Source: Clostridiales bacterium DTU069
GTDB lineage: Bacteria > Bacillota > Clostridia > DSM-8532
Direction: 5' to 3'
Assembly (NCBI GenBank): GCA_001512485.1
Contig: LFRV01000002.1
Location: 42,311 to 106,310, forward strand
DNA length: 64,000 bases
Positions within the stretch are counted from its first letter, which is position 1. Each line of letters starts with the position of its first letter. Shown here in pieces: positions 1 to 11,419 of the stretch. The notes beneath the pieces are model-generated. The model was given only the letters and a program-made list of their open reading frames with translations, was not told the DNA's origin and ran no database searches. A program made the translations under genes and the position numbers.

Positions 1-184
1 GGAAGCAGACAGCGTTCAGACTGTTTACATTGCAAAGGACGCAGATGAGAGGTTAGTTTCGAAAATAGCGGATAGATGCAGGGAAAAAGGTATTACCGTA
101 ATAGAAGCTGAAAGCATGAAGATTTTGGGAAAGGCGTGCGGCATTGATGTTGGTACTGCTGTTGCCGCTATTTTAAAAGAATAA
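1..184 (+). CDS. rplGB: L7Ae-family kink-turn RNA-binding protein (3' end only)
   Basis: Only the last 60 residues lie in the window, read in the frame whose codons begin at base 2. The tail ends in GKACGIDVGTAVAAILKE, the C-terminal signature of the bacterial L7Ae-like proteins (YbxF/RplGB), which bind kink-turn RNA. The gene lies 149 bp upstream of rpsL, which is where Firmicutes usually carry it, between rpoC and rpsL. The 5' part is outside the window, so its length and start cannot be judged. Confidence 0.85.
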   Translation, partial: EADSVQTVYIAKDADERLVSKIADRCREKGITVIEAESMKILGKACGIDVGTAVAAILKE

Positions 185-250
185 AAATAAGACACGAATG
201 ATGTTTATCCAATCCTTTTATTTAAAGGAGAAATATATAAATATTATTTT

Positions 251-296
251 TTGCCCAAAAACGCCGTTTGGCTTTTCATTTTTCATAATTGGGCAA
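251..296 (+). promoter_or_regulatory. Inverted repeat in the rpsL leader
   Basis: Perfect 8-base arms TTGCCCAA (251-258) and TTGGGCAA (289-296) enclose a smaller GCC-GTTT-GGC hairpin at 263-272. The structure lies 38 bp before the rpsL start, inside the gap after the L7Ae-like gene. It could be an attenuator or a ribosomal-protein binding site. The function is inference; only the pairing is seen. Confidence 0.4.
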
Positions 297-333
297 TACC
301 GTAAACGAATTAATTATAAGGAGGTGAAAAAAG

Positions 334-747
334 ATGCCGACCTTTAACCAGCTTGTAAGAAAGGGAAGAAAGAAAGTAATCAGAAAGTCTGATTCCCCGG
401 CGCTTCAAATTGGTATGAACACACTGAAGAAACGTCCCATTGCTATTTCAAGTCCGCAAAAGCGCGGTGTTTGCACGGTCGTTAAAACAACAACGCCGAA
501 AAAACCGAATTCCGCACTTCGCAAAGTTGCAAGGGTACGCCTTACAAACCAGATTGAAGTAACTGCTTATATCCCGGGTATTGGGCACAACCTGCAGGAG
601 CATAGTGTTGTGTTAATACGCGGCGGACGTGTAAAGGATCTTCCGGGCGTACGTTATCACATAATTCGCGGAACTCTTGACACGGCCGGTGTAGCAAACA
701 GAATGCAAGCCCGTTCAAAGTACGGTGCTAAAAGACCAAAAAATTAA
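334..747 (+). CDS. rpsL: 30S ribosomal protein S12
   Basis: S12 (137 aa) is part of the decoding centre of the small subunit. The sequence has the conserved [13 protein letters not shown] and [13 protein letters not shown] segments. The lysines at about 57 and 101 correspond to the positions where streptomycin-resistance mutations occur in other bacteria, and both are the sensitive wild-type residue here. The length matches the Firmicutes form, which carries a short insert relative to the 124-aa E. coli protein. The ATG is preceded by AAGGAGGTG with good spacing. It is the first complete gene of the str cluster. Confidence 0.97.
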   Translation: MPTFNQLVRKGRKKVIRKSDSPALQIGMNTLKKRPIAISSPQKRGVCTVVKTTTPKKPNSALRKVARVRLTNQIEVTAYIPGIGHNLQEHSVVLIRGGRVKDLPGVRYHIIRGTLDTAGVANRMQARSKYGAKRPKN

Positions 748-1401
<654 letters not shown>

Positions 1402-1433
1402 TCCGCATGAAGACTATTGAAAGGAGGGCATTG

Positions 1434-3536
1434 ATGCCTCGAGAGTTTAGCCTGGCAAATACACGCAATATAGGCATTATGGCGCATATTGATGCAGGCA
1501 AGACGACTACCTCGGAACGTATTCTGTTCTATACCGGTCGTGTTCATAAGTTAGGAGAAGTTCATGAAGGCGCGGCTACAATGGATTTTATGGAACAGGA
1601 ACAGGAAAGAGGTATTACGATATCGTCCGCCGCAACTACCGCCCAGTGGAAAGGAACGAGGATCAACATTATAGATACACCTGGTCACGTTGACTTTACG
1701 GTGGAAGTTGAACGTTCACTTCGTGTACTGGACGGCGCTGTGGCTCTGTTTTGTGCTAAAGGCGGCGTTGAGCCCCAGTCCGAAACCGTATGGCGTCAGG
1801 CTGATAAATACAGGGTTCCGAGAATTGCATACATTAATAAAATGGACATTAGGGGCGCAGATTTCTTTAACTGCATCGAAATGATGAAAGAGAGGCTGAA
1901 AGCTAATGCGGTTCCCATTCAACTGCCGATAGGAAAGGAAGAGAATTACCAGGGGATTGTAGATCTCGTGGAAATGAAAGCATACTACTATCGTGATGAT
2001 CTAGGAAGGGTAATCGAAGAAGAGGATATTCCCGAAGACATGAAGGACCTCGCCGATGAATATTATAACAAGCTCGTTGAAGCTGTAGCGGATCAGGATG
2101 AAAAGCTTATGGAAAAATACGTTGAAGGCGAGAACTTTACGAAGGAAGAGCTTATGAACGGAATACGCAAAGCAACTATAAATGTCGATATTATTCCGGT
2201 AACATGCGGTTCTTCATATAAAAATAAGGGTGTCCAAAAACTTCTTGACTGCATTGTCGCGTATTTGCCTTCACCACTGGATGTGCCTCCTGTAAGAGGA
2301 TTTATTTCGGATGATGCGGATGAGCATGAAGAAATTGAGCGTCACCCGGATGACAATGCCCCGTTTTCCGCGCTTGCGTTTAAGATTACGACCGATCCGT
2401 ATGTCGGAAAACTGGCTTATTTCCGCGTATATTCGGGAACGCTGAACGCAGGCTCGTATGTGCTTAATTCAACGAAAGGCAGACGTGAGCGGATAGGAAG
2501 AATTCTTTTGATGCATGCCAATCACAGAGAAGAAGTCCAGGCGGTTTACGCCGGAGATATAGCGGCGACCGTCGGCCTGAAATTTACAACAACCGGAGAT
2601 ACGCTTTGTGATGAAAATCACCCGATTATCCTTGAGTCAATGGAGTTTCCCGAGCCGGTTATTAATGTGGCAATCGAACCAAAAACAAAAGCGGGACAGG
2701 ATAAGATGGCGATTGCTCTTCAGAAAATGGCCGAAGAAGATCCCACTTTCAGGGTATCAACAAACCATGAAACCGGCCAGACGATTATTTCAGGGATGGG
2801 CGAGCTTCATCTGGAAATTATTGTGGACCGCATGTTAAGGGAATTTAAAGTTGAAGCGAATATCGGAAAGCCCCAGGTTGTTTATAAGGAAACAATACGC
2901 AAGCCCGTAAGAGCGGAAGGAAGGTTTATCCGCCAGACCGGCGGACACGGGCAATACGGGCACTGCTGGATAGAGGTTGAACCGCTGCCCCCGGGATCAG
3001 GTTACGAATTTGAAAGCGCAATAGTCGGAGGCGTTATACCAAAAGAATATATCCCGGCTATTGACGCAGGTGTCAGGGATGCCATGAATACGGGAGTTAT
3101 TGCCGGTTACCAGGTTATCGACGTAAAAGTAAGGCTTGTCGACGGTTCATACCACGAGGTGGATTCATCTGAAATAGCATTTAAGGTAGCGGGTTCGATA
3201 GCTTTCAAGGAAGCGATGAAAAAAGCCGATCCGGTTTTACTCGAACCTATCATGAAGGTTGAAGTGACAACTCCGGAAGAATACCTGGGAGATATTATAG
3301 CAGATTTGAATTCACGACGCGGTCACATTGAAGGTATGGAGGCACGTTTGGGAGCACAGGTAATTTCAGCGTTTGTACCGCTGAGCGAGATGTTCGGCTA
3401 TGCGACGGAGCTCCGATCACGCTCCCAGGGCAGAGCCGTATATTCAATGCAATTCGATCATTACTCCGAAGTGCCGCGGAGCATACAGGACAGGATCTCC
3501 AGCGGGATAACAACGGATTCATGGGAATTGCATTGA
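1434..3536 (+). CDS. fusA: Translation elongation factor G
   Basis: EF-G (700 aa) is the GTPase that drives ribosomal translocation. The G1 loop [15 protein letters not shown], the switch motif DTPGHVDF and the NKMD base-recognition motif are all present near the N-terminus. Domains II to V follow in normal order and the length is normal. The ATG at 1434 follows AAGGAGGG, and the protein then begins [20 protein letters not shown] as expected. Upstream in-frame ATGs overlapping rpsG lack a ribosome binding site. The gene lies 32 bp after rpsG in the str operon. Confidence 0.97.
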   Translation: MPREFSLANTRNIGIMAHIDAGKTTTSERILFYTGRVHKLGEVHEGAATMDFMEQEQERGITISSAATTAQWKGTRINIIDTPGHVDFTVEVERSLRVLDGAVALFCAKGGVEPQSETVWRQADKYRVPRIAYINKMDIRGADFFNCIEMMKERLKANAVPIQLPIGKEENYQGIVDLVEMKAYYYRDDLGRVIEEEDIPEDMKDLADEYYNKLVEAVADQDEKLMEKYVEGENFTKEELMNGIRKATINVDIIPVTCGSSYKNKGVQKLLDCIVAYLPSPLDVPPVRGFISDDADEHEEIERHPDDNAPFSALAFKITTDPYVGKLAYFRVYSGTLNAGSYVLNSTKGRRERIGRILLMHANHREEVQAVYAGDIAATVGLKFTTTGDTLCDENHPIILESMEFPEPVINVAIEPKTKAGQDKMAIALQKMAEEDPTFRVSTNHETGQTIISGMGELHLEIIVDRMLREFKVEANIGKPQVVYKETIRKPVRAEGRFIRQTGGHGQYGHCWIEVEPLPPGSGYEFESAIVGGVIPKEYIPAIDAGVRDAMNTGVIAGYQVIDVKVRLVDGSYHEVDSSEIAFKVAGSIAFKEAMKKADPVLLEPIMKVEVTTPEEYLGDIIADLNSRRGHIEGMEARLGAQVISAFVPLSEMFGYATELRSRSQGRAVYSMQFDHYSEVPRSIQDRISSGITTDSWELH

Positions 3537-3559
3537 CAGTAAAAACATGTTAGTATAAT
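3533..3559 (+). promoter_or_regulatory. Candidate tuf promoter
   Basis: A TTGACA box at 3533-3538 and a TATAAT box at 3554-3559 are separated by 15 bp, slightly shorter than ideal. The -35 box overlaps the fusA stop codon. A separate promoter would allow tuf to be expressed above the rest of the str operon. Confidence 0.55.
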
Positions 3560-3662
3560 ATTATTTATACCGGTTGCAAGACAGGTTAAATTTTATCTAA
3601 ACTAATTATAAATTTATCATTATCAACAGTTTTTTTAACTGTGTGTAAGGAGGAGAATTTCG

Positions 3663-4868
3663 ATGGCAAAAGCTAAATTCGAAAGAACAAAACCCCATGT
3701 TAACATTGGTACAATTGGTCACGTTGACCATGGTAAGACCACTCTAACGGCAGCAATTACGAAGGTATTGGCTCTTGGAAACGAAAAAATTGAAGTAAAA
3801 GACTATGCACAGATTGATGCCGCTCCTGAAGAAAAGGAAAGAGGTATTACCATTAATACCGCCCATGTTGAATATGAAACAGAGAATCGCCATTATGCCC
3901 ATGTGGACTGCCCGGGCCACGCGGACTACGTTAAGAATATGATTACCGGAGCCGCTCAAATGGATGGCGCGATACTCGTCGTTTCAGCGGCTGACGGTCC
4001 GATGCCGCAAACACGTGAGCATATTCTTTTGGCGCACCAGGTTGGCGTTAATTACATTGTTGTATATCTTAATAAATGCGATCAGGTAGACGATGAAGAG
4101 CTTATTGAGCTTGTTGAAATGGAATTAAGGGAACTTCTCAGCGAATATGGTTTCCCTGGCGACGATATTCCCATTATCCGCGGTTCGGCTCTTGAAGCGT
4201 TGGAATGCGTTTCCCAAGATCCTTCGGATCCGAAATACGAATCAATTTTTGAACTGATGAAAGCGGTTGATTCTTATATTCCAACACCTGAACGCGATAT
4301 AGATTTACCGTTCCTGATGTCGGTTGAGGACGTCTTTACAATCACCGGCCGCGGAACCGTTGCTACCGGCAGGGTTGAAAGAGGAACACTTAAGGTCGGC
4401 GATGAAGTTGAAATTGTCGGACTTAGAGATGAATCAAGAAAGACTGTCGTTACCGGTGTTGAAATGTTCAGAAAGCTTTTGGATCAGGCGCAGGCAGGTG
4501 ACAATATCGGTGCTCTCTTAAGAGGCGTGCAGCGTAATGAAATTGAAAGGGGACAGGTTCTGGCTAAACCCGGATCTATTACCCCGCATACGGAATTCAC
4601 CGCTGAAGTATACGTTCTGACCAAGGAAGAAGGAGGAAGACACACTCCGTTCTTTAACGGTTACCGTCCGCAGTTCTTCTTCAGAACAACCGACGTTACC
4701 GGCACCATTAAGCTTCCTGAAGGCACTGAAATGGTCATGCCAGGCGACAATGTGACGATGCATATTTCTCTTATAACACCCATCGCTATGGAAAAAGGCC
4801 AGACCTTCTCAATACGTGAAGGTGGAAGAACGGTCGGAGCAGGCCGTGTTGCCGATATTATAAAATAA
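3663..4868 (+). CDS. tuf: Translation elongation factor Tu
   Basis: EF-Tu (401 aa) delivers aminoacyl-tRNA to the ribosome as a GTP complex. [14 protein letters not shown] (G1), [20 protein letters not shown] (G3) and NKCDQVDD (G4) are intact, and domains II and III have normal length. The ATG follows GGAGGAGAA. It is the only tuf gene in the window. It ends the str cluster, and the usual next gene, rpsJ, is 21 kb away. Confidence 0.97.
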   Translation: MAKAKFERTKPHVNIGTIGHVDHGKTTLTAAITKVLALGNEKIEVKDYAQIDAAPEEKERGITINTAHVEYETENRHYAHVDCPGHADYVKNMITGAAQMDGAILVVSAADGPMPQTREHILLAHQVGVNYIVVYLNKCDQVDDEELIELVEMELRELLSEYGFPGDDIPIIRGSALEALECVSQDPSDPKYESIFELMKAVDSYIPTPERDIDLPFLMSVEDVFTITGRGTVATGRVERGTLKVGDEVEIVGLRDESRKTVVTGVEMFRKLLDQAQAGDNIGALLRGVQRNEIERGQVLAKPGSITPHTEFTAEVYVLTKEEGGRHTPFFNGYRPQFFFRTTDVTGTIKLPEGTEMVMPGDNVTMHISLITPIAMEKGQTFSIREGGRTVGAGRVADIIK

Positions 4869-4875
4869 TTTGAAG

Positions 4876-4905
4876 AGGAAGCGAAAGAATCATCTTTCGC
4901 TTCCT
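4876..4905 (+). terminator. Hairpin after tuf, likely transcription terminator
   Basis: The arms AGGAAGCGAAAG and CTTTCGCTTCCT form a perfect 12-bp stem with a 6-base loop, starting 7 bp after the tuf stop. There is no clear T-run after it, so termination may be partial or the stem may protect the mRNA 3' end. Confidence 0.6.
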
Positions 4906-5268
4906 TCAGCATATCTGCGTTTCAATTCAATATCAACCACTTAAAACCTGCACTATAACCTGTTCACCAATAACCACCCTTTCATCCATAATAAAACATT
5001 GAAATAAAGCAGTGCGTAGAGTATAATAACTATACATAAAAAATAGACAAGCATTTCGCAATGCAGTAAACCGGTGTCTTTTCAGTACATAGCAGCCGTA
5101 TTTGTTTATATGGAATCAAACAGGCTGCTGATTAATCTTACAATTATGAATCTTCAGCGGTTTTAGGCCGGACATGCCTTAAATGCTCGGGATATTGATA
5201 AAAAGTAAATATACGGGTTTTTGAGATATGTAGAATCATAACACGGGTAATGCATTGAAAGGATTTGA
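4906..5268 (+). other. Long region upstream of lon, no gene seen
   Basis: No credible coding frame is visible on either strand. It carries one good promoter (listed separately), which would give lon an untranslated leader of about 240 bases. I saw no CIRCE or CtsR-type operator, so heat-shock control of lon is not evident from the sequence. Confidence 0.6.
4999..5027 (+). promoter_or_regulatory. SigA-type promoter for lon
   Basis: TTGAAA at 4999-5004 and TATAAT at 5022-5027 are separated by exactly 17 bp. It is the best promoter match between tuf and lon. Confidence 0.65.
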
Positions 5269-7704
5269 TTGTTAATGGCACAGGAAAATAACGATTCAAA
5301 AACGGTAATAATGCCACTTTTACCACTGCGCGGGCTTGTTGTGTTTCCGCATATGATCCTTCATTTTGACGTCGGCAGGACAAAATCTGTAAAAGCTCTG
5401 GATGAGGCAATGATGAAGGATCAAATGATATTGCTGTGCGCACAAAAAGATCCCGGTTTGGAAGAACCGGATTACAAAGATATATATCCAGTGGGCACTA
5501 TTGCGAAAATAAAACAGTTGTTAAGACTTCCCGGAGACACCATCCGGGTTCTCGTGGAAGGTCTGGAACGGGCACGTATCATTGAACACATACCATGCGA
5601 GCAATACTATAAAGTTCGTCTGAAGGTGCGTCCGAACCCGAAAACACTGCCGAAAAAACCTGAAATTGAAGCATTAATCAGGCAGGTTATTGGTAATTTT
5701 GAAAAATATGCAAAGCTTACGAACCGCATCCCTTCGGACACTACATTTACAATTGCCTCGATGGAAGATTACGCGAGGCTTTCGGATGTTATCGCGGCAA
5801 ACATGGTTTTAAAACTCGATCAGAAACAGAGAATTCTAAATGAGATTTCACCGAGAAAACGATTGGAGAAATTACTGGAATTGCTGATAAGAGAAATTGA
5901 GATCCTTGAGGTTGAACGGAACATCAACAACAAAGTTCGGCAGCGGATTGATAAGAGCCAAAAGGAATATTATCTCAGGGAACAATTAAAGGTAATTCGA
6001 AATGAACTTGGGGAAGAAGACCAGGAAAACAACGAAATAGAAGAGTACCGTGAAAAAATAGCAAAAGCCGAACTTACTAAAGAGGCCGAGAAAAAAGCGC
6101 TGAAAGAGCTGGACAGGCTGTCCAAAATGCACTCAATGTCGGCCGAGAGCGGCGTAATCCGTACGTATCTTGATTGGATTATTGAAATGCCGTGGAACAG
6201 AAAAACGGAAGAAAACCTCGATCTTAACAATGCCGAAAAGGTTCTTGATGAAGATCATTATGGTTTGGAACAGGTAAAGGAGCGGATGATAGAATACCTC
6301 GCTATAAGAAAATTGAAAAATGGCCTTCATGGACCAATTATCTGCCTCGTCGGACCTCCCGGCGTCGGCAAGACTTCTATCGCGCGCTCTATTGCAAAGG
6401 CTCTGAACCGTAATTATGTCCGAATGTCTTTGGGAGGAGTTAGGGACGAAGCCGAAATCAGGGGACACAGGCGAACATATGTAGGCGCTTTGCCTGGCAG
6501 GATAATAAACGCCGTGAAGCATGCAGGCTCCAAAAACCCTCTGATTCTCCTTGATGAAATAGATAAAATGTCAAGTGATTTCAGGGGCGATCCCGCTTCT
6601 GCAATGCTTGAGGTCCTTGACGGGGAACAGAATAAAGAATTCAGGGATCATTACCTTGAAATACCGTTTGACCTTTCGGACGTGATGTTTATAACAACTG
6701 CCAATAATCAAGACACGATACCCAGACCGCTTCTCGACAGGATGGAAATAATCGAAATACCGGGATATATTGAGCAGGAGAAAATACAGATAGCAGTACG
6801 GCATCTTATACCGAAGCAAATAAAGAACCACGGCCTTCTGCCAGGGCAAATACGCTTTGAAGAAGGCGCCGTCAGGGATATTATTAATTACTATACACGT
6901 GAAGCCGGGGTAAGAAACCTGGAACGCCAAATATCTACCTTATGCCGTAAAGTAGCCAGGCAAATAGTGGCGGGGGAGAAGAAAGCCGTCCGAATAACGC
7001 AAAAAAACCTGGCAAAATACCTTGGGAGTAAAAAGTATTTGTATGATATGGCTAATGACCGCGACGAAGTCGGCATAGCCCGCGGTCTGGCATGGACGCC
7101 TGTGGGAGGCGATACGCTGTCGATAGAAGTGAATATTATGCCCGGAGACGGTGCTTTGGAACTGACAGGCCAGTTGGGCGACGTAATGAAAGAATCGGCA
7201 AGAATTGCAAGAAGCTATGTGCGTTCGATAGCGGAAGCCATTGGAATTGAAAAAGACTTCCATAAAAAATATGATATGCACATTCACGTTCCCGAAGGAG
7301 CGATACCGAAGGATGGGCCTTCGGCGGGTATAACCCTTGCAATTGCAATGATTTCAGCACTTACAGGAATCCCTGTAAAGAAAAATGTGGCTATGACCGG
7401 GGAGATCACATTAAGAGGAAAGATTTTGCCTGTCGGCGGTTTGAGAGAAAAAGTACTCGCGGCTCATAGAGCCGGTATTGATATCGTGTTATATCCGATG
7501 GAAAACAAAAAAGATCTCGAACAGATACCGTCCAATGTACGTGATAAGATAAGGTTAATACCGATTTCTTCAATGGATCAGGTGATTGGAACAGCATTGA
7601 CAAGATATCCGGCATTGGAAAGGGATAGTGATGATCCGGGCGGAAAGGATATTTTCCCGGTACGAAGAGCGAAAAATGAAGCAGCGGTTACCGTTGAGCA
7701 ATAG
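5269..7704 (+). CDS. lon: ATP-dependent protease Lon
   Basis: LonA (811 aa) is a cytosolic AAA+ serine protease that degrades damaged and regulatory proteins. It has the N-terminal substrate domain (about 15-210), a helical linker, the AAA+ module with Walker [10 protein letters not shown] near residue 361, and a C-terminal protease domain. The catalytic dyad is Ser685 in DGPSAG and Lys728 in [13 protein letters not shown]. Their 43-residue spacing is the same as in E. coli Lon. The start is TTG 5269, 5 bases after AAAGGA. ATG 5275 is an alternative, two residues shorter. The gene stands alone between its own promoter and terminator. Confidence 0.96.
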   Translation: MLMAQENNDSKTVIMPLLPLRGLVVFPHMILHFDVGRTKSVKALDEAMMKDQMILLCAQKDPGLEEPDYKDIYPVGTIAKIKQLLRLPGDTIRVLVEGLERARIIEHIPCEQYYKVRLKVRPNPKTLPKKPEIEALIRQVIGNFEKYAKLTNRIPSDTTFTIASMEDYARLSDVIAANMVLKLDQKQRILNEISPRKRLEKLLELLIREIEILEVERNINNKVRQRIDKSQKEYYLREQLKVIRNELGEEDQENNEIEEYREKIAKAELTKEAEKKALKELDRLSKMHSMSAESGVIRTYLDWIIEMPWNRKTEENLDLNNAEKVLDEDHYGLEQVKERMIEYLAIRKLKNGLHGPIICLVGPPGVGKTSIARSIAKALNRNYVRMSLGGVRDEAEIRGHRRTYVGALPGRIINAVKHAGSKNPLILLDEIDKMSSDFRGDPASAMLEVLDGEQNKEFRDHYLEIPFDLSDVMFITTANNQDTIPRPLLDRMEIIEIPGYIEQEKIQIAVRHLIPKQIKNHGLLPGQIRFEEGAVRDIINYYTREAGVRNLERQISTLCRKVARQIVAGEKKAVRITQKNLAKYLGSKKYLYDMANDRDEVGIARGLAWTPVGGDTLSIEVNIMPGDGALELTGQLGDVMKESARIARSYVRSIAEAIGIEKDFHKKYDMHIHVPEGAIPKDGPSAGITLAIAMISALTGIPVKKNVAMTGEITLRGKILPVGGLREKVLAAHRAGIDIVLYPMENKKDLEQIPSNVRDKIRLIPISSMDQVIGTALTRYPALERDSDDPGGKDIFPVRRAKNEAAVTVEQ

Positions 7705-7711
7705 CATAATA

Positions 7712-7747
7712 AATAAGAAAATGGCCGAAACAGGCCATTTTCTTATT
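7712..7747 (+). terminator. Rho-independent terminator of lon
   Basis: A perfect 15-bp stem (AATAAGAAAATGGCC / GGCCATTTTCTTATT) encloses a GAAACA loop. Its A-rich and T-rich flanks make it a terminator on either strand. Confidence 0.85.
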
Positions 7748-7887
7748 ATTGCGGCTTTAATGAAGAGTGTGTTAAAATAACGGGAGAAATTGCCTGACAG
7801 TTTCAAACAGACTGCACATGTTTTATTTTTATAAGCGGTGCGGATAAAACATATATATAAACACAATAAATATTATCGGAGGGTTTT

Positions 7888-9084
7888 ATGCTTATAATTA
7901 ATGCCAGGATAATTTCAATGGCCGACAGAACAAAACAGCGTGAAGACTTGACAAATATTGCCGCGTTTGAAAATGGGTATATACATATTGAAGGCAGTAT
8001 AATTAAAGAAATGGGCTCTATGGCAAATTGTCCGAATGACACGGATATTTTAGACGCGAAAGGCAGGTACGTATTACCGGGCTTTGTCGATGCGCATACG
8101 CATATTGGGCTTTTTGAAGACTCGGTCGGTTTTGAAGGGGATGACGGTAATGAAGCGATAGATCCCGTTACCCCGCAGTTACGGGCTATCGATGGCATAT
8201 ACCATGCTGACCGGGCCTTCGATGAAGCGAGACAATGGGGAGTGACGACCGTTGTCTGCGGGCCGGGAAGCTCAAATGTTATATGCGGTCAATTTGCGGC
8301 ATTAAAGACCTGGGGCCGTTCGGTGGATGAAATGATTATCAAGCAGCCATGCGCGCTTAAGGTCGCTTTCGGAGAAAACCCAAAGTCTGTTCACAATGAT
8401 AAGAACCGGATGCCGAGCACGCGCATGACTACTGCCGCAATACTGCGTGAACAGCTTTACAAAGCTAAAGAGTATATGGACAACTGGGGAGAATATAGAA
8501 AAAACCCGGATGAGAAGGATAAGCCGGAATTTGATATAAGGCTTGAAGCGCTTATCCCTGTCTTAAAACGAGAGCTTATAATGAAGGTTCACGCGCACAG
8601 GGCAGATGACATTCTTACAGCTCTTCGTATCGCAGAAGAATTTAACCTCGATATTACAATAGATCATTGTACCGAAGGCCATATGATTGCAGACATACTG
8701 AAACAGAAAAATGTTAAAGTGATTTTGGGTCCGCTGCTTACCGACAGATCGAAAATTGAACTGAGAAATCAGAGTATTGAGGCTCCGGGAATTCTTTCAA
8801 AAGAAGGGATTCCGGTTGCGATTATGACAGATCATCCGGCCGTTCCGATACAGCATTTATTGTTATCCGCTTCCGTCGCGGTCAGGGAGGGCATGGAAGA
8901 AGAAGACGCGCTTAAAGCGATTACGATAAATGCGGCAAAAGCCGCCGGAATCGATGACAGAGTCGGAAGTCTTGAGCCCGGAAAAGATGCTGATATTGTT
9001 ATATTCAGCGGATATCCGTTTGATTACAAAACAAAAGTGGATATAACAATAATAAACGGCAAAGTTGTATACCGGCGCTTGTAA
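7888..9084 (+). CDS. Amidohydrolase-superfamily metal-dependent hydrolase (imidazolonepropionase-like)
   Basis: This 398-aa protein has the amidohydrolase (beta/alpha)8 metal-site pattern. The HxH pair is His70 and His72 in VDAHTHIGL, further histidines occur in KVHAHRADD and DHCTEGH, and the conserved aspartate is in MTDHP. The end, GSLEPGKDADIVIF, is the usual beta-sandwich return. The family includes imidazolonepropionases, prolidase-like and hydantoinase-like enzymes. The substrate cannot be read from the sequence. There is no signal peptide, so it is cytosolic. The ATG is preceded by GGAGGG. An SGNH hydrolase follows 17 bp later, so the two are probably co-transcribed. Confidence 0.88.
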   Translation: MLIINARIISMADRTKQREDLTNIAAFENGYIHIEGSIIKEMGSMANCPNDTDILDAKGRYVLPGFVDAHTHIGLFEDSVGFEGDDGNEAIDPVTPQLRAIDGIYHADRAFDEARQWGVTTVVCGPGSSNVICGQFAALKTWGRSVDEMIIKQPCALKVAFGENPKSVHNDKNRMPSTRMTTAAILREQLYKAKEYMDNWGEYRKNPDEKDKPEFDIRLEALIPVLKRELIMKVHAHRADDILTALRIAEEFNLDITIDHCTEGHMIADILKQKNVKVILGPLLTDRSKIELRNQSIEAPGILSKEGIPVAIMTDHPAVPIQHLLLSASVAVREGMEEEDALKAITINAAKAAGIDDRVGSLEPGKDADIVIFSGYPFDYKTKVDITIINGKVVYRRL

Positions 9085-9101
9085 GGTGTGGAGTGAAACC
9101 G

Positions 9102-9740
9102 ATGAATCCTATTTACAAGTTTTATAAAAAGACAATAGAGAACGTGTTTACACATCTTAACGCAGTTGCAAAACCGGGCTCCGTTGTCTTTCTCGGAGAT
9201 TCGATAACCGATTTTTTCCGCCTGAACGAGTTTTTCCCGGGAGCATACGTGATAAACCGCGGTATAAGCGGAGACACGACCGACGGTGTGCTGAACCGTC
9301 TTAACGAAAGTGTCTATCAATTATCGCCGTCAAAAGTCTTCTTATTGATAGGGACAAACGACCTTGGCAATAATAAAACCGTTGAATACACTGCCGGCAA
9401 CATAAGAAAAATTATTTCGGAAATTAAAAAAAATTGCCCGCAGACTAAAATATATCTGCAGTCGGTATATCCGGTTTCGAGATCAAAAGACAGGAAAATA
9501 AAAAAATTTATTGTCAGAAAAAGGAACAATGCCGATATATCAAGGCTGAACGATATGCTCAAAATTATTGCTGACGAAATGGGAATAACATATATCGACG
9601 TTTACAGCCGCCTTGTAGATGAAAGCGGGAATATCAGAACCGATTACACGGTGGAAGGGCTTCACCTTACCATTCAGGGATACGGTGCTGTTGCCGAGGT
9701 TTTGCGCCCGTACATATACGACCCGGAATGCGATCAATAA
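9102..9740 (+). CDS. SGNH/GDSL-family hydrolase with Glu in place of the block V Asp
   Basis: This 212-aa protein has SGNH blocks I (FLGDSITDFF, nucleophile Ser34), II (RGISGDTTDGVLNR) and III (LIGTNDLG). Block V reads EGLHL, with His188 as catalytic base and Glu185 where Asp is usual. Family members deacylate lipids, sugars or peptidoglycan. There is no signal peptide, so it is probably cytosolic. The ATG at 9102 lies 8 bases after GGAG. The upstream GTG at 9093 overlaps that site and is less likely. The gene is probably translated with the amidohydrolase upstream. Confidence 0.85.
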   Translation: MNPIYKFYKKTIENVFTHLNAVAKPGSVVFLGDSITDFFRLNEFFPGAYVINRGISGDTTDGVLNRLNESVYQLSPSKVFLLIGTNDLGNNKTVEYTAGNIRKIISEIKKNCPQTKIYLQSVYPVSRSKDRKIKKFIVRKRNNADISRLNDMLKIIADEMGITYIDVYSRLVDESGNIRTDYTVEGLHLTIQGYGAVAEVLRPYIYDPECDQ

Positions 9741-9819
9741 CTACAGGTTCGCGGCTCTGCGTTCATTATAGGAATTAAGCGGTTTCTTCCCTGTTTATAA
9801 AGAAGGGTGGTGCTTTATA

Positions 9820-10980
9820 GTGAATGACGGTTATTGTCTTGTTCTCGCTGGAGGAGGAACAAGAGGCGCATATCAGTTGGGAGCATGGAACGCGTTAAAA
9901 GAAACAGGCATTTCCATACAAGCAATTGCGGGGACATCAATAGGAGCAATTAACGCCGCATTCATTATCCAGGGCGATACAGAAAAAATGGAACAGCTCT
10001 ATTACAATATTAATATTGATGATGTAATGGACGCTGAAATAGACATGAAGAAAAATAAAAGCCTGTTCAGTATCTCGAACATTGTTAAGGTAGCAAGGGA
10101 CTATGTCCGGCATAAAGGCTTCAGTAACGAACCGCTGCGCAAACTGCTTGAAAATAATCTTGATCTCGAAAAGATATACACATCCGATATCGATTTTGGT
10201 CTTGTAACGTACTCAATAAAAGATCATAAACCGCTGGAAATACTGAAAAAAGATATTAAAAGAGATGAATTTGTTCAGTATCTGCTGGCGTCTGCATGCT
10301 TTCCTATTTACAAGGCGCAGAAAATCGGAGAAAATGTTTTTCTTGACGGGGGTCTATACGATAATTTGCCCATAAATATGATGATTAAAGCAAACTATAA
10401 ACGGTTTATTGTAATAGACAGTTCGGCAATCGGAATGAGGAGAGGATTAATCAGCAAGGATGTTTATATAAAGTTTATCCGCCCTTCTGAATCACTCGGA
10501 GGAATTTTCGAGTTTGACAGGGAAAAAATCAAAAAAAATATCCTGCTCGGTTATCTTGATACGCTTAAAGCCTTTTCCAGGCTGCAGGGGCATAGATACT
10601 ACTTTAAAACCGACGATTTTAATGAAGTTTTAATGAAATTTAACCTGCAGACTATCGCGGGACTGGAATTCGCGGCAAAAGTTTACGGCATGGATCAATA
10701 TAAAATATACAATTCCAATGACTTTTTCAGCGAACTTTTAAACAGGCATCATGAAGCGACCGAAAGGTACAACAAGATAAAAAAAGTTTCCGGCATTACA
10801 GCGGTTATAAAGGAATATGAAAGCATCAAGCACCTTTTGCATAAGGATCTGATTCTCTGCTTTTTTATTGATAAGATATCGGATGAACCGCTTTTCAGCG
10901 CTTTTGGCGACAATATTCCGTTTTCGGACTACATAGCGGCCGGGCGCGCGCTTATCGAACTTGAAAACCAGGGGTATTAG
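9820..10980 (+). CDS. Patatin-like phospholipase family protein
   Basis: This 386-aa protein has the patatin catalytic dyad: Ser40 in GTSIG, preceded by the glycine-rich oxyanion loop GGGTRGAYQLG, and Asp176 in the DGG motif FLDGGLYDNLPI. The C-terminal 180 residues have no motif I can name. Patatins are lipid acyl hydrolases. There is no signal peptide and no obvious membrane segment, so a cytosolic or membrane-associated role is likely. The start is GTG 9820. The stop codon lies inside the terminator hairpin loop. Confidence 0.88.
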   Translation: MNDGYCLVLAGGGTRGAYQLGAWNALKETGISIQAIAGTSIGAINAAFIIQGDTEKMEQLYYNINIDDVMDAEIDMKKNKSLFSISNIVKVARDYVRHKGFSNEPLRKLLENNLDLEKIYTSDIDFGLVTYSIKDHKPLEILKKDIKRDEFVQYLLASACFPIYKAQKIGENVFLDGGLYDNLPINMMIKANYKRFIVIDSSAIGMRRGLISKDVYIKFIRPSESLGGIFEFDREKIKKNILLGYLDTLKAFSRLQGHRYYFKTDDFNEVLMKFNLQTIAGLEFAAKVYGMDQYKIYNSNDFFSELLNRHHEATERYNKIKKVSGITAVIKEYESIKHLLHKDLILCFFIDKISDEPLFSAFGDNIPFSDYIAAGRALIELENQGY

Positions 10981-10993
10981 CGCGCTGGTTTTT
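10964..10993 (+). terminator. Terminator overlapping the end of the patatin gene
   Basis: AAAACCAG at 10964-10971 pairs with CTGGTTTT at 10985-10992, and one more T follows. The loop contains the TAG stop codon, so the terminator stem begins inside the last codons. Confidence 0.7.
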
Positions 10994-11014
10994 CCGTTCG
11001 TTCCTTCTTTATAC

Positions 11015-11410
11015 TCTCCATATCCCGGGTCTCTCATTAACCCGCTCCGCATTTGCCTGTGGGCAGCAGGGCGTTGAAGCATGCCGCCCTTCGTCACCGA
11101 AAACACCCGAACCACCCGCTGTCTTTTCTGCGTAACTATCACAGGTGACTTGAAAGAACTATTGTACAATATAAGGAAACTATAGCGGAATGCAGCATAG
11201 AGATACACTGTCAGAGCGAGGATAAGCAAGTCGACTGTCTGAGCAAAAATGCTTCCTGCAATAAATATTTCGAAGCATTTTTGTGAGTTTCGACTTGCCC
11301 GAGCTGAACTGTGTAGCTCTTGCAAATGAAGCTCCTTGTTGACGTTATTGTACAATAGTTTAAAAGAAAGGATTCGAACATAATTCCCGCGGGTCCTGTC
11401 TCGGGTGTTT
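11015..11410 (+). repeat. Composite repeat, copy A (outer palindromic repeat interrupted by a MITE)
   Basis: This begins CTCCATATCCCGGGT and shares its layout with the copy at 49.4 kb. The left outer arm, CACCCGAACCACCCGCTG, is at 11104-11121. The right outer arm, CCCGCGGGTCCTG followed by TCTCGGGTGTTT, is at 11387-11410. Between the arms lies the MITE-like element. The whole 10981-11503 gap contains no gene: it holds the patatin terminator, this repeat and the promoter of the next gene. Confidence 0.8.
11157..11360 (+). mobile_element. MITE-like long palindrome, copy A
   Basis: It runs from AACTATTGTACAATA to TTGTACAATAGTT, 204 bp. Inside, GCAAGTCGA...GCAAAAATGC is mirrored by GCATTTTTG...TCGACTTGC, so the whole element can fold into one long imperfect hairpin. 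It encodes no protein. Nearly identical copies occur at 49544 and 63761. No target-site duplication is obvious at the ends. Confidence 0.75.
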
Positions 11411-11419
11411 TCAATGGAA

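Noticed and set aside
11211..11414. Minus-strand open frames in repeat copy A (and 49567-49749 in copy B)
   Set aside because: They are again a consequence of repeat conservation; the frames are not preserved beyond the repeat and have no start signal.
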